Assembly (NCBI GenBank): GCA_032191485.1
Contig: JAVDOI010000016.1
Coordinates: 8,466,270-8,530,269 of the forward strand
Source of the DNA: Leptoclinus maculatus
Lineage: Eukaryota; Chordata; Actinopteri; Perciformes; Stichaeidae
Direction of reading: 5' to 3'
Length of the DNA stretch: 64,000 bases
Shown in pieces: positions 48,519 through 59,704 of the stretch; position 1 is the stretch's first letter, and the number at the start of each line of letters is the position of its first letter. Both the position numbers and the translations under genes were made by a program. The notes beneath the pieces were generated by a model, which had not been told where the DNA came from, did not search any database, and saw only the letters and a program-made list of their open reading frames with translations.

Positions 48519-51500
48519 ATGGCTTTGGCAGCTTCACACAGCAGGTCAGTTATATTTGCCAAACGTAATATAGTGTATAACGTTACAGTGAGGCAAACCT
48601 GTCTGTTGTTTTCTACTAACACTGTCTCAGATGGCCAGAGGAAACCACCATCAAAGAAACAGTGGAGAAAAAGTCAGAAGAAATCTCCCTGTACTGATCA
48701 TCTGTCCTGGGAGGAAAAGCTGGCGGATGTGGTCACTCCTCTGTGGAGGCTGAGTTACGATGAGCAACTTGAGCTCAAGCAAAAGCATCAGGAAAGGTAC
48801 TCTCTCAGCTCTCCGGGCATCTTACAGGTGACTTCCAATCCCAATCATCAGCTGTCAGAAGTAAACTCAGCTTCCCTGTCTTGCCTGTTCTGCCATCGCC
48901 GGTTAGGGATGGCTACCGCAACAAGTCCACGTTTTCTGTTAACAGAGGAGTGGATGGGAATGCAAAGACAGTCGGTTTTTACGTGGGCACAGGCAGGAAG
49001 GGAAACATTGTCTGCGTTAACGGGGACCACCTGCTCAACATGCCGGAGAAGCACAAACTGGTAGCCCGGTGTTATCAGGACTTCATCCGCCTCTCGTCCC
49101 TGGAGCCCTGCCTGCTGTTCCACACTGGGGGTCACTGGAGAGAGGTCACGGTGAGGACCAACGCAGAGGGCCACACCATGGCTATAGTGTACTTTCATCC
49201 ACAGACGCTCACCCCAGAGGACGTGGCACTCCACCAGGCTGACTTGGTGGAATACTTCACGCTGGGGCCTGGATCAGTCTGCCAGTTGGACTCGCTGTTT
49301 TTCCAGGAGAGCAGCATGACTCGCTGCAGTCATGAGGAATCCCCCTACCAGCTCCTGCACGGTCAGCCACACATATACGAGGAGGTAATATATACACCAT
49401 CAGGGCAAAATTACAGAGAGGGACTTTACATAACATACTTCCAGAATGTTTGGTGAATATATGCAGCACAGACTAGCAGCGGTGGAGGAAGTACTCAGAT
49501 GTTTCACTTAAGTTAAATTAGCAATTCCACAGTGTAGAAACGATCCGTTACAATTAAAAATACTTCATTTTTGCAGTTAAATAAAACTACAAAGATATTA
49601 GCATTAGAATACACTTAATGTACCAAAAGTAAAAGTATTCATTATTTAAAGAATGGCCCATTTCAGACTATATTACTAGGTTATAAGTATGAATGTACTA
49701 ATGTTTACAACGGATAACGGTTGGGTCTAGTTACTTTATGTCATGCTAGGTAGCTTAACCTGTAATAATGCATCATAATGTGTTAGTTGATTACATTTTT
49801 TTATGAACAATCTAAATCCAGAACATAACTAAAGGTTTTAAATAAAGGTAGTGGAGTAAAATGTGCAATATGTCCCTATGAATATTAGTAGAAGTATAAA
49901 GTAGCATTAAATGGAAATACTCAAAAGTACCTCAAAATTGTTCATTTACTTGGGTAAATGTACTTAAATTCCACCACTGAATTATTCATGAATATGGATC
50001 AATTTCCAGAAACACTGTATCCTACAGTTCCCATAATGCAACGTGATAGCATCTTCCAGACAGACCCTACTCATCTGGTAAATGTCCGTGACTCCATACG
50101 CCGTTTATAATGCAGGCCTTCTGGTACAGATCATTAGTTTATATCATTAGTCACACAATTTACTCAACTCATATACTATCATACAACTATTTTCACAGCC
50201 TTTGTTCAACATGACATCAACATGTAAATTACCCGAGAAGTACTGAATTTATCAGAATCAGAATCAGCTTTATTGGCCATGTATGCATACGCATACATGG
50301 AATTTGACTCCGGTTTCCACTTCGCTCTCGATGTACAAACACAAATTTACAATAAACAAAAAAAATATATATATATAAAAAAGGGCAGCAAAAAAACAAC
50401 AGATGTAGGTATAAACATTTAACAAAATGTACAATATAAGTATAAACATATATCCGAAAAAGTATATATTTATATATATATATATATTAGGGTTGTCACG
50501 ATACCAAAATTATGACTTTGATACGATACCTGCCATAAATATCATGATACCCGATACTTACGATACGATACCAGAATTCGATACAATACCACAAATACGA
50601 TATGATACTGGTATATTTATCTATAATAGTAATAAATAAAACATCTGTATGGTTCCCTTTTTTACCAGCTTGTTCCTGCCCAGCTTTTTGAACACTTAAC
50701 TAAAAATATAAATAATTAGCTCAAGATCCACCCTCAGGCTCCACCAGCATGTAGCCATTTTGCATCAATTGTGTTTCATTTAGTACCCTTTTGTGTACAT
50801 TGTGACCTCATGATCATATAGGCTTGTCGTCAAACTAGGCTAAGGCTACTCATGTTAGGCTGTATATGGGTGAGCTTGGTTCATGTTTATAATCACATTT
50901 GCTTAACTGTTGTTCTTTGAACTCTTTGAAAAGTTCGGGGTGTCTGTCTGAAAGGTGCTTTGCCATGTTTGACGTGTTGCCTCCCTTGGTCTGTGTGGCT
51001 TTGAAACAAGTTTTGCAGACGGGTCTCTGTATGTCAGTGGGCTTTCCTTCACTGTCTGCAATGTAGCCAAAGTACTTCCAGATTTCACTTCTGGCATCTT
51101 TTTTTCCAACAAGCCGAGGACGGTCGGCAAAAGCTCCTGCACTTGATGCCATGTCTCCCCTGCGATCACTCGCTGTGAGTGAGCGCTGGGTAGCCCCGCC
51201 CCCTTGCAGTCAATGCGTGCAGGCAGCATGACAGGGAGCGGAACAGTCAGTGCGCTCTGATCGCGCGCTATTTTAATGAAGTATCGATACTAAAAATATG
51301 CAAAATCGTATCGTTTTTAACGTACGGGTACCTTTTTAGTATCGATACACCGTGCAACATTTATATATATATATATATATGAACATAAACCTATAAACAA
51401 CAATGGCAATGGAATTGAGGTAATAGTGCAAGTAGTGGTAATAGTGCAGACAGAGGTAGTAGTGCAGTATGACTTATTTATTGTTCATCAGAGTGACGGC

Positions 51501-52820
51501 CAGTGGAAAGAAGCTGTTCCTGTGTCTGGTGGTTTTGGCGTACAGTGCTCTGTAGCGCCTACCAGAGGGGAAGAGTTGGAACAGCTTGTGTCCAGGGTGT
51601 GATCAGGTTGAACTTCCTGAGCTGGCGCAGGAAGTACAACCTCAGCTGGGCCTTTTTTCTGATGGTGTCGATGTTGGGGGCCCACTTCAGGTCGTGGGAG
51701 ATTGTGGGTCCCAGAAACTTGAAGGTCTCCACAGCAGACACCGTGCTGTTGAGTATGGTGAGGGGGGGGGGCAGTGTTGGGGGGCTCCTCCTGAAGTCCA
51801 TTGTCATCTTCACAGTTTTGAGCCTGTTTAGCTCCAGGTTGTTCAGACCACACCAGAGGACCAGCTGTTCAACCTCCCGTCTGTACGCAGACTCATCACC
51901 GTCCCTGATGAGGCCGATGACCGTTGTGTCGTCTGCGAACTTCAGGAGTTTAACAGACGGGTCCTCTGAGGTGCAGTCGTTAGTGTAGAGGGAGAAGAGC
52001 AGTGGGGAGAGCACACATCCCTGGGGGGCGCCAGTGCTGATAGTCCGGGTACTTGATGTGATTTTTCCCAGCCTCACCTGCTGCGTCCTGTCAGTCAGGA
52101 AGTTTGTGATCCACTGACAGGTGACTATGATGATAGTACCACAAAATCCATGTATGTCTATGTATTTTTTTATTGTTTTTGTTTTGTCATTCACAGGTGC
52201 TGGGCTACAAATTCCGCATTTCTGCCGATGCCTTTTTCCAGGTGAACCAGGCTGCTGCTGAGGGGCTGTACAGCACAGTGAGACACCTGTGCTTCCCGAG
52301 CCCTGAGGACGGTGGAGGAAGAACCAAAGTTGGCGGTACTCTCCTGGATGTGTGCTGCGGGACAGGTGCCATCGGCATTACCATGTCTCCCAGAGTGGAC
52401 AGAATCATTGGTATAGAGCTCATGGAACAGGCGGTGGAAGATGCCCGACACAACGCAGCTCTCAACGATGTACTGAACTGTGAGTTTGTCCGGGGGAAGG
52501 CGGAGGTGGCGCTTCCTAGCGTTATGTCCCAGCTGAGCTCCGCGGGTGGAGGCCTTGTCGCAGCTGTGGTGAACCCTGCTCGAGCCGGACTGCACTACAG
52601 AGTGGTCCGAGCTCTGCGAAACCAACCTGCTATCCGCAGGCTGGTCTATGTGTCCTGTAAACCGGATGGGGAGGCTATGAGGAACTTCAGGGAGCTTTGT
52701 TGCGCCCCTGACCCCCAGAAGAAACTCACAGGAGAGGCATTTTCTCCGACTCTGGCTGTGCCTGTGGATATGTTCCCACATACTCCTCATTGTGAAGTGG
52801 TGGTTCTTTTTGAGAGGTAG
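48519..52820 (+). CDS. trmt2b: tRNA/rRNA (uracil-5-)-methyltransferase TRMT2B
   Basis: TRMT2B makes 5-methyluridine in mitochondrial tRNA and 12S rRNA using SAM. The homologous parts are 48519-48796 (WEEKLADVVTPLWRLSY), 48871-49384 (YRNKSTFSVNRG through FFQESSMTRCSH) and 52197-52820, after a 2.8 kb intron. The last exon carries the class I methyltransferase fold: the SAM loop LLDVCCGTGAIG (52341-52376), NPARAG (52572-52589), the catalytic Cys in VSCKP (TGT 52656-52658), and PHTPHCE near the end. The first two parts are in different frames. A 74-base GT-AG intron (48797-48870) restores the frame exactly (471 residues). A one-base deletion near 48870-48905 would instead give about 496, closer to human (504). 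The first 30-40 residues resemble a mitochondrial leader. NPARAG and the residue pattern favour TRMT2B over TRMT2A. Confidence 0.9.
49477..49981. mobile_element. Non-autonomous hAT-like MITE in trmt2b intron
   Basis: This 505-base, AT-rich segment starts CAGCGGTGGAGGAAGTACTC and ends TTAAATTCCACCACTG, so its termini form a short imperfect inverted repeat (CAGYGGTGGA). Internal words such as AGTATAAAGTAGCATTAAATG match a repeat very common in fish genomes. It has no coding capacity. No clear 8-base target duplication is visible. Confidence 0.65.
50252..52135 (-). mobile_element. 5'-truncated LINE (L2/Rex-like) in trmt2b intron, interrupted by a hAT fragment
   Basis: On the minus strand a degenerate reverse-transcriptase frame (51559-52194, its 5' end running into intron sequence) shows GAPQGCVLSPLLFS and the catalytic FADDT (about 51925-51939), then KKAQLRLYFLRQLRKF. 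A frameshift follows, and 51488-51560 continues with the expected YRAL-AKTTRHRNSFFPLA type end. The 3' end lies near 50252 (ATCAGAATCAGAATCAGC on the plus strand), a typical fish LINE terminus. The 5' end is lost, as is usual. The copy is dead: truncated, frameshifted, and split by a second insertion at 50489-51358. It lies antisense to trmt2b. Confidence 0.8.
50489..51358 (-). mobile_element. hAT-type element remnant with BED zinc finger, nested in the LINE
   Basis: The ends contain repeated CGATAC words: GGGTTGTCACGATACC at the left, and at the right the reverse complement of GTTGCACGGTGTATCGATAC. They form imperfect inverted termini set in (AT)n on both sides. A minus-strand frame, 50850-51152 (100 codons), encodes a BED zinc finger: WKYFGY, CKTCF, then H-x4-H (HLSDRH), as at the N-terminus of hAT transposases. 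The rest of the transposase, including the catalytic DDE and dimerisation parts, is missing, so this is an internally deleted copy. Confidence 0.75.
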
Positions 52821-54095
52821 CAGATGCTTTTTGTTCAGAGGCGGGCTTCAACCCTTTAACAACTCGATGATGATGTATGCTAAATGATAATGGATTATCT
52901 TACACCCATGGTTCACCCACACAGGTGTTTTCACTTATTTGCTTGATTAAATTGCTTTGTTTTTAAGGCTGCAACAAATGGTTGTTTTTTTTCATAAATC
53001 TTCTGATTAATCTTTTGCTGTGTAAAATATCAGAGAATAGAGTGCTTTACTACAGCATATGGACAGGTGGAAGGTGACATTAGAGTCGAGTCAATGCATC
53101 TGTTACACAGTGTGTATACATTATAAGCTTCACAAAGTTAACATTTGCTGCAGGGCTATCGCATTGGATTTCAGTATATTGTGTTAGATGTCCACGTTAT
53201 TGTGTCCACCTCCTGTCGTGGGTTGTAGTACTTTCCTTCGTAGTAGCTGTATTTGTGCAGCAGATGGTGCCATTACAACTTCTTCACATCCATCCTTTTA
53301 GGAGACACCCCATTCGTCCTAGTTCACTAAAGGTCAGCAACATCATGAGTGTACAGTATGAGCAGACAACATGTTCCCTAAGAGGTTACCACCGTTTATG
53401 TGACGTCATAGATTGGGGCAAGCCGGCCTTGCCCCAAAGATAGGGAGATCTTTTATCTCTTGAGTTAAGTAATGACGCAGGATTAGCAAAAAGACTGGGA
53501 AATCACCCTTTAACAACCCTGACAGGGTGGTGGGGTTTACATCTATGTGCTCACTATTCTCATATTTTACTCAGTTCTGCCTCTGTTCTGGCTAACCTTA
53601 CCAAAATTAGAAAAGACATTTAAGAAAAAAAACATTTTAATCACAATACATTTGTGGTTTATTCACCAAAAGTACATGCATGAGAAAAGTAAAAAAGTCT
53701 GATGCATATAATAATCACATTAGTTTCACAAATACATTGTCAGTAAGATGTTCTGCCTATTCTTTCTTTGCGAGTTGATATCAACATCTGAGGGGAATCT
53801 TTTCAATGTAGTCTACTGGAAAACGGTATTGTGTCTACCAAATTTGACAAAAATTGACAAATTTCCCCTTGGGGATGAATAAAGTACTTAATCTAATCTA
53901 CCAACAGTTGTGATATATTTGACCAGTTTCACAAGACTAGACATTAACTGAAGCTTGCCAAACAAGGGTGACGTACCCATGGGGCTACAGGGCGCATGTC
54001 ATACCAATGCAAATGTCAGACAGTCATTTGCTGTATGACATAATGTTGGTAGATGAGTTGACCTGTGTTTACAACATCGGAGGGTGGTTAACATA
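52821..54095. other. trmt2b 3'UTR and intergenic DNA
   Basis: AT-rich, with no gene. A LINE 3' terminal fragment lies at about 53858-53900; its AATAAA could also serve as a transcript end. The polyadenylation site of trmt2b is not obvious. Confidence 0.5.
53858..53900 (+). mobile_element. 3' terminal fragment of a LINE
   Basis: TTTCCCCTTGGGGATGAATA followed by AAGTACTTAATCTAATCTA is the characteristic 3' end of a fish LINE family with short tail repeats. Little else of the element is recognisable. Confidence 0.5.
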
Positions 54096-54099
54096 AGCA

Positions 54100-54279
54100 A
54101 ACAGCCAATAGGGTGTAATCACAGCCTGTGGCATCACTTTCCTCGTCGACCAGTTGCTTTAAAACGACCTCTGCACAGCAGTGACGACTTCAGTAACCGG
54201 GGATCAACGCACCAGTTACTCGCCTTTATTTGTCCATCTTTACCGGATCTCCTGCATCTTTGGTGCCTTTCTCTACGCG
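54100..54279 (+). promoter_or_regulatory. scd: scd promoter and 5' untranslated exon
   Basis: CCAAT (54105-54109) is followed within 30 bases by two ATCAC half-sites (54118-54122, 54133-54137) that could be degenerate sterol response elements. A TATA-like TTTAAAA (54158-54164) follows. The exon would begin near 54188 and end at a strong donor GCG|GTGAGT (54279/54280). It joins an acceptor at 55231-55232, six bases before the scd ATG. NF-Y plus SREBP sites are the known control of vertebrate SCD genes; binding here is inferred. Confidence 0.55.
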
Positions 54280-55230
54280 GTGAGTAGACTCTACTTCAGC
54301 AGCCATGTAAGCCAAACAAATTTAAACGGATATTACTGAAGAGAAGACAGAGTGTCACATGCAAATTGTCAGTGTGGTATTTGAATAGTGGTGTCGCTAT
54401 CGTGTTTTGACCGGACAATAAGTTTCCACCACCAAGATAACATTTACGACATGCTGCCGTAACTTTGATCTTCTCATCGCACCACTGCCTTGTGACCGGG
54501 TTTAACGTTACGTCATCTTTAATTTCCATGTAGGAATGTTCATTTATTCATTCATTTAACTTTTTTAAAAGCGTTATACAGTGAACGTTAACGGCGGAAC
54601 ACGCCACGCCCACCATTCGGCTAGCCCCGCTAGCTTAGCAGCCGGAGCCGTTTATAACGTCTAGCCGCTACACCGGAAGTGTAGAATGGTGGCGTTAGTC
54701 TCACACAGGTGGTATCACCATGGCAACCATGGGTTTTTAGACTACACGGTAGGGTACATGTGGGCGCAATGTGGCATCTTCCGGTTCAACAAATAGTCAC
54801 ATAACGTTACCACTTCCATGTGAAGAAGTGCCACCAAACCGCTGGGCAGTGAACGAGGAGTGGCATCCTGTTTTCACGCCTGCAGTTTTTAGTCAATTAC
54901 ATCGCCAATAATCAGACCTACGGCACTAATAAGATCGGGGCACACAATCGTTGGAAAGTGGTAACGGTTGTATAGGGAAACACGAGTGATGAGCCGTTTA
55001 GGTGGCACACGGCGTACTCAAAAAAACGCAGCAGTGACGCATCACCCCAGATTGTGCCACGCTTTCCGCCACTAGTGCGATATCTCGTTCACCGCGCACA
55101 CTGCTGCGTGGACCCAGCCAGCCGCCGTACCTTCCTCTCCTCTCTGTTTCTGCATCCCGCCGTGCGCATTTAACTGAACAACATCTCTCCTGTTGTGTTT
55201 TTTTTTTATCCTGCTGCGCACTACCGTTAC
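54280..55230. other. scd: scd 5'UTR intron
   Basis: About 950 bases, relatively CpG-rich (for example 54590-54700 with GCTAGC words), so it may carry promoter or enhancer activity. It contains no supported reading frame. Confidence 0.5.
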
Positions 55231-55238
55231 AGAAAAAA

Positions 55239-55859
55239 ATGACTGAAACGGAAACCATGAATCATCACGATGGCAAGCAACAGATCGGAGGAGCCGTGGC
55301 AGAAACATCGACGGTGGAGGATGTTTTTGACGACAGCTATAAAGAGAAAGCGGGTCCCAAACCACCGACGACGCTGGTGTGGAGGAATATCATCCTGATG
55401 TCCATCCTTCATGTCACCGCTCTCTACGGACTGGTTCTCCTTCCATCCGCTTCGGTTGCAACTCTCGCATGGAGTAAGTATTTACTATACTGTAGCAGGC
55501 TGAGCGGTGCAGCATTGTTTCTGTTTTCACCCTGTGGGCCAGTGTTGGAGAACAGAATGTGCTGATGTTGTGTTATCATTGCTAACTACAATACAGACAG
55601 ACTGTGAGGGGGGGGGGGGGGGGGGGTCATGTCTATGTCTATGTCGCATGGAGAATGAGTCACTCTGGCCTTGTGATTTTCATTTTACAAATCCAGATGC
55701 ATGTTCCAGATGCACGTTAAACCCTCTTTGAGAGCTCAAACCTGTGGCTGATTGTAAAATAGTTGGGTTTGTTGGAATGTTTTGCGTGTCCCAAATTTAG
55801 AAGTATTTGAATTTCACTGATAATAGACAAACTGTTAGCTGAATATTTACAGTGTGTGC

Positions 55860-55942
<83 letters not shown>

Positions 55943-57183
55943 AGACTACTGAGGCATGACTTGAATTCCTGAACAGTCTTAACTTTGTTTCCACTCTCGC
56001 GCTGCATAATTTCCCCCCCTATCTTTGCAATGCTGAGCTGCATATTATTTCACCGGGGAAGACAATGCACAATCACCATTCCCATAGACATCCCATTGTG
56101 AGCTGTGTGGCACCACAACAGAATGCTCTTTGGCAGTCAGAAGCCCCCGGGTCTCAAATCCTGGGTAGTCTTGTCTGGCCTTCACATAGAAACACATTCA
56201 GTCATTTTAGAACAACAAAACTGTGAGGGCCGACCTGCATGCTCCCATCTCCCCACATAGAGGACTTTCCTCTGAACAAAGAGGCCCGGGTGTAATGGAA
56301 AGAACATGTTGTCCCAGTGACTTCTGCTCTCACGGGTGTGAACTTAATCTCAGTGTAGTGGTGACAGTTTCCCCTAAGATGTCTTTCCTTTCCACCTCTC
56401 TTTCCTCCAGCTGCAGTGTGCTACTTCATCAGTGCTCTCGGTGTGACTGCCGGTGCACACAGATTATGGAGCCACAGATCCTACAAGGCCTCCTTTCCTC
56501 TGCGAGTCTTCCTCGCTCTCGCCAACTCCATGGCCTTTCAGGTAAAACAGGAACTAATGTAAATATAAGACATGCCTTATTTGATCCCCCTAGAGGAGGG
56601 GGATTTAGCTGTTTCAGCAGCACATTATCTCCATGTGTATTCCTTGGCAGCTGCTGCTTCATCTTTAACTCTCCCCTAACTCAAAAAAAGGTGTTTTTGC
56701 TTATTGCCCCTTGACTGTGATGTTTGAGCTTCACTGTGCAGAATGATGTGTGTGAGTTTTTGACACTAAAGGCTGTTTCCCCTTCATCTGCTGAGTTTAA
56801 CACATTCTGTGACACCACAACAAGCCATTCTTGATCCAATGTGCAACAAGTGTGATGTTGATTGTGAAAACTTGACGCTCTCTAATGAGGGGAAAGGAGT
56901 AGATATCATTTTGACAATTTTCAATCAGGCAATTGGAGAAAAAAACAAACCTATAAACACTAAGTATTATTGAAAGCAGAGCATTTCTACATGTCATAAA
57001 ACACGCCAGAAGGAGATCTTGAATCTGATTCAATGCCTCATTTTGGGAAACATGGCAATCATAGGGCGATTTCAGTGAAACTGCAATCTGAGTGCTATGC
57101 ATTTATTGTTTTGTTGCCACTGTTATCTCTGACCTTAATCTGATTATCTGAAAGTCTCATGCATATCTATGCATGCCTCATGT

Positions 57184-57238
<55 letters not shown>

Positions 57239-59704
57239 TGAGCAGAATGACGTATACGAGTGGGCGAGGGACCACCGTGTCCACCACAAGTTCTCGGAGA
57301 CGGACGCAGACCCCCACAATGCCACGCGGGGGTTCTTCTTCGCCCACGTTGGTTGGCTGATGGTTCGCAAACATCCCGACGTCATTGAAAAGGGCAAAAA
57401 ACTGGAGCTGTCTGACCTGAAGGCAGATAAAGTGGTTATGTTTCAGAAACGGTGAGTTTTTTTTTATTTTTTTAACACACTGCTGCTGTTCTTATCAAGT
57501 GTGTCTCTCTGAAGAGAGCTCACAGATGCAGACTCGCGTGGACAGTGAGAGTCCACATGTTATCAAAACTTCACTTTTGTGGTCTCCTGGGGGGGTAATT
57601 TCCCCTTCGGCCCAAGATGTACAGGATGTTATATTCTGGGTTATACTGACTGTGATAACACCTGATATCCATGATCTACTGATAGTGGATGCAGTTTGGA
57701 CCAGGGATCAAATCACAGCTTGGCCCTGTGGTGTCCACTGCCAACAGATCTACTTTTCTGGACCCAGTCACAGATGTTCACTTCTGCTCTCAGGCAAAGG
57801 GGGTTAATTATTTGATCTGTTATATAATTATGACACGTTTATAATTTCCCTCATAACAAATTAAATGTGTGTCCTTTTATGGGACCCTTTAGCCGGGCAT
57901 GGGTACAGATATGTATGTTGTTCTAACAATCAAATTGTGTTAAATACACACATGAGATGCAATATTCATTCTAACCCAAGTGTGGAATTATATAATGTAT
58001 ACATTTCCACAATCAGCTATGAGACTAAAAAAATTATGATTCCATGTCAATTTACATCATTATAAATCTGTTTTATTTAATTTAGTCTCAGATCGAGTGG
58101 GAATGGATCCGTGAGATTCAGTTTTTTCTTTTTTTTTTCTTTCAGCCACTACAAGCTGTCCGTGGTGCTCCTTTGCTTCTTCGTGCCAATGTTTGTGCCC
58201 TGGTACTTCTGGGGGGAATCCTTGGCTGTGGGATACTTCGTCCCTGGACTCTTAAGATACGCCGTGATGCTCAATGCCACCTGGCTGGTCAACAGCGCTG
58301 CACACATCTGGGGCAACAGGCCTTACGACAAGACCATCAACCCGAGGGAAAACCGACTGGTTGCGTTCAGTGCCATAGGTAAGGAAACAGCCTTTTTTTT
58401 ATTATTATGTATGCCTGAGGGATATGTGAATGATCTTCCCATCCCTTGTTGAAAGCTTGTCAAGTCAACCCCAGTGTGTGCTCCCTCAAAGCAGGTTCAG
58501 TCTGCCATCTGTAGTGGGACGGTTTGCTAATCTGGTGTTCAATGTTTATTTTGTCTCTCCGCCAGTTTAAGCTTTGAACTTCAGAGGTGGTCAGCTGTTG
58601 AGCTGTGTATCTACATGTTTGTTTTAGAGTCGGACACTGGCTTATTTCAGTATCATTGTGTTCCACAAGTCCAGACTTTATTTGTGGTGGCTGACACCGT
58701 GGGGGTGTGATGCTGCAAACAGCATCGAGCATTGTTAGCTGCAGAACAGCATCAAACTCACAAGCTAACGAGTGATTGCACAAGAATGCGCAATTCTGGC
58801 AGACGTTTCTGTGCTTTCAATTGTACAGTATGTCCACGCAGTCTCTCCAGATTGATCATCGTCCGCTCCATTTTGTCTGTCAAGATTGAAATAAAGATTG
58901 CCTTTTTTGTATTTCATTGAAACAAAATGTTAAACTGTGAGAGCCAATGGAGGAAAGAATCTATTTGAAACAATTACGTTACATCTGACCTATTGTGTCA
59001 TTTGAATTAGTTTTCCCATGTTACTCGCCTTTTCCTACGCACCCAGCACAGCTGTAGTAATTCTCATTAAATGGCGCAGTAGAGACTCGGGTACCTGTGT
59101 GGGCTTCATCCTTTTTAAGCTTGTTGATGAGATGTTTTCTACTGCGGTGCCCCGTGAGATTCTTTGGTGTCGTATCTCCGAAGGCTCCGGGCACACCCAT
59201 GCTGTTACAATGGTGACTAAACTGTGGTTGCAATGATAACAAAAGTCTAATCAAGCAAATCTGATAGCTTGATCTTTTGATAGCTTGTAAATTGCATTAC
59301 ATGTCAGTCAGCTCTTTTAAGATTTTCAAATCTCCCAAAAAAAAGGTCCCTAATTCACTCGTCACTTGGCATCAAATAACATTATCAATAGCTGTTTGTC
59401 CCTGTGCTACCGTCCTGTGATGTGTTTAAATTCACCATGTAACCGTTGCATGCACATCTTCATTCATGCAAAAAAACACTGACGTCTTTCATTTTGGTTT
59501 CCAGGGGAAGGCTTCCACAACTACCACCACACATTCCCCTTTGACTACGCCACGAGTGAGTTCGGCTGCAAGCTGAATCTCACCACTGCCTTCATAGACA
59601 CCATGTGCTTCCTGGGTTTGGCCAAGGACCCCAAGAGGGTGTCGAAAGAAATCATCACTGCGCGCAGGCAGCGAACGGGTGACAGCAGCAACAAAAGTGG
59701 CTGA
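55239..59704 (+). CDS. scd: Stearoyl-CoA (delta-9) desaturase
   Basis: SCD is an ER-membrane di-iron enzyme. It inserts the delta-9 double bond in stearoyl- and palmitoyl-CoA, using electrons from cytochrome b5. Five coding exons join in frame: 55239-55473, 56411-56541, 57246-57451, 58146-58378, 59505-59704, giving 334 residues. The metal ligands are complete: HRLWSH (95-100), HRVHH (132-136), NSAAH (Asn240, His244) and HNYHH (273-277). All are shifted by a constant 25 from the human numbering, so the core has no indels. Hydrophobic segments near 47-70, 76-94, 193-213 and 217-239 match the four-helix topology. The ATG at 55239 (MTETETMNHH) lies just after an intron acceptor; the second ATG at 55257 is in frame and less likely. 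Fish often have two scd paralogues; which one this is cannot be told from the window. Confidence 0.97.
55608..55626. repeat. G homopolymer
   Basis: About 19 G in scd intron 1; the length is likely unreliable. Confidence 0.9.
55863..55939. repeat. (AT)n microsatellite
   Basis: About 38 AT units in the first coding intron of scd. Confidence 0.97.
57188..57236. repeat. (CT)n tract at the scd exon 3 acceptor
   Basis: About 24 CT units end 10 bases before the exon at 57246. The microsatellite therefore serves as the polypyrimidine tract of this splice acceptor (TTTGTGAGCAG). Confidence 0.9.

Noticed and set aside
52191..52790. 199-codon minus-strand frame opposite trmt2b
   Set aside because: Antisense shadow of the methyltransferase exon.
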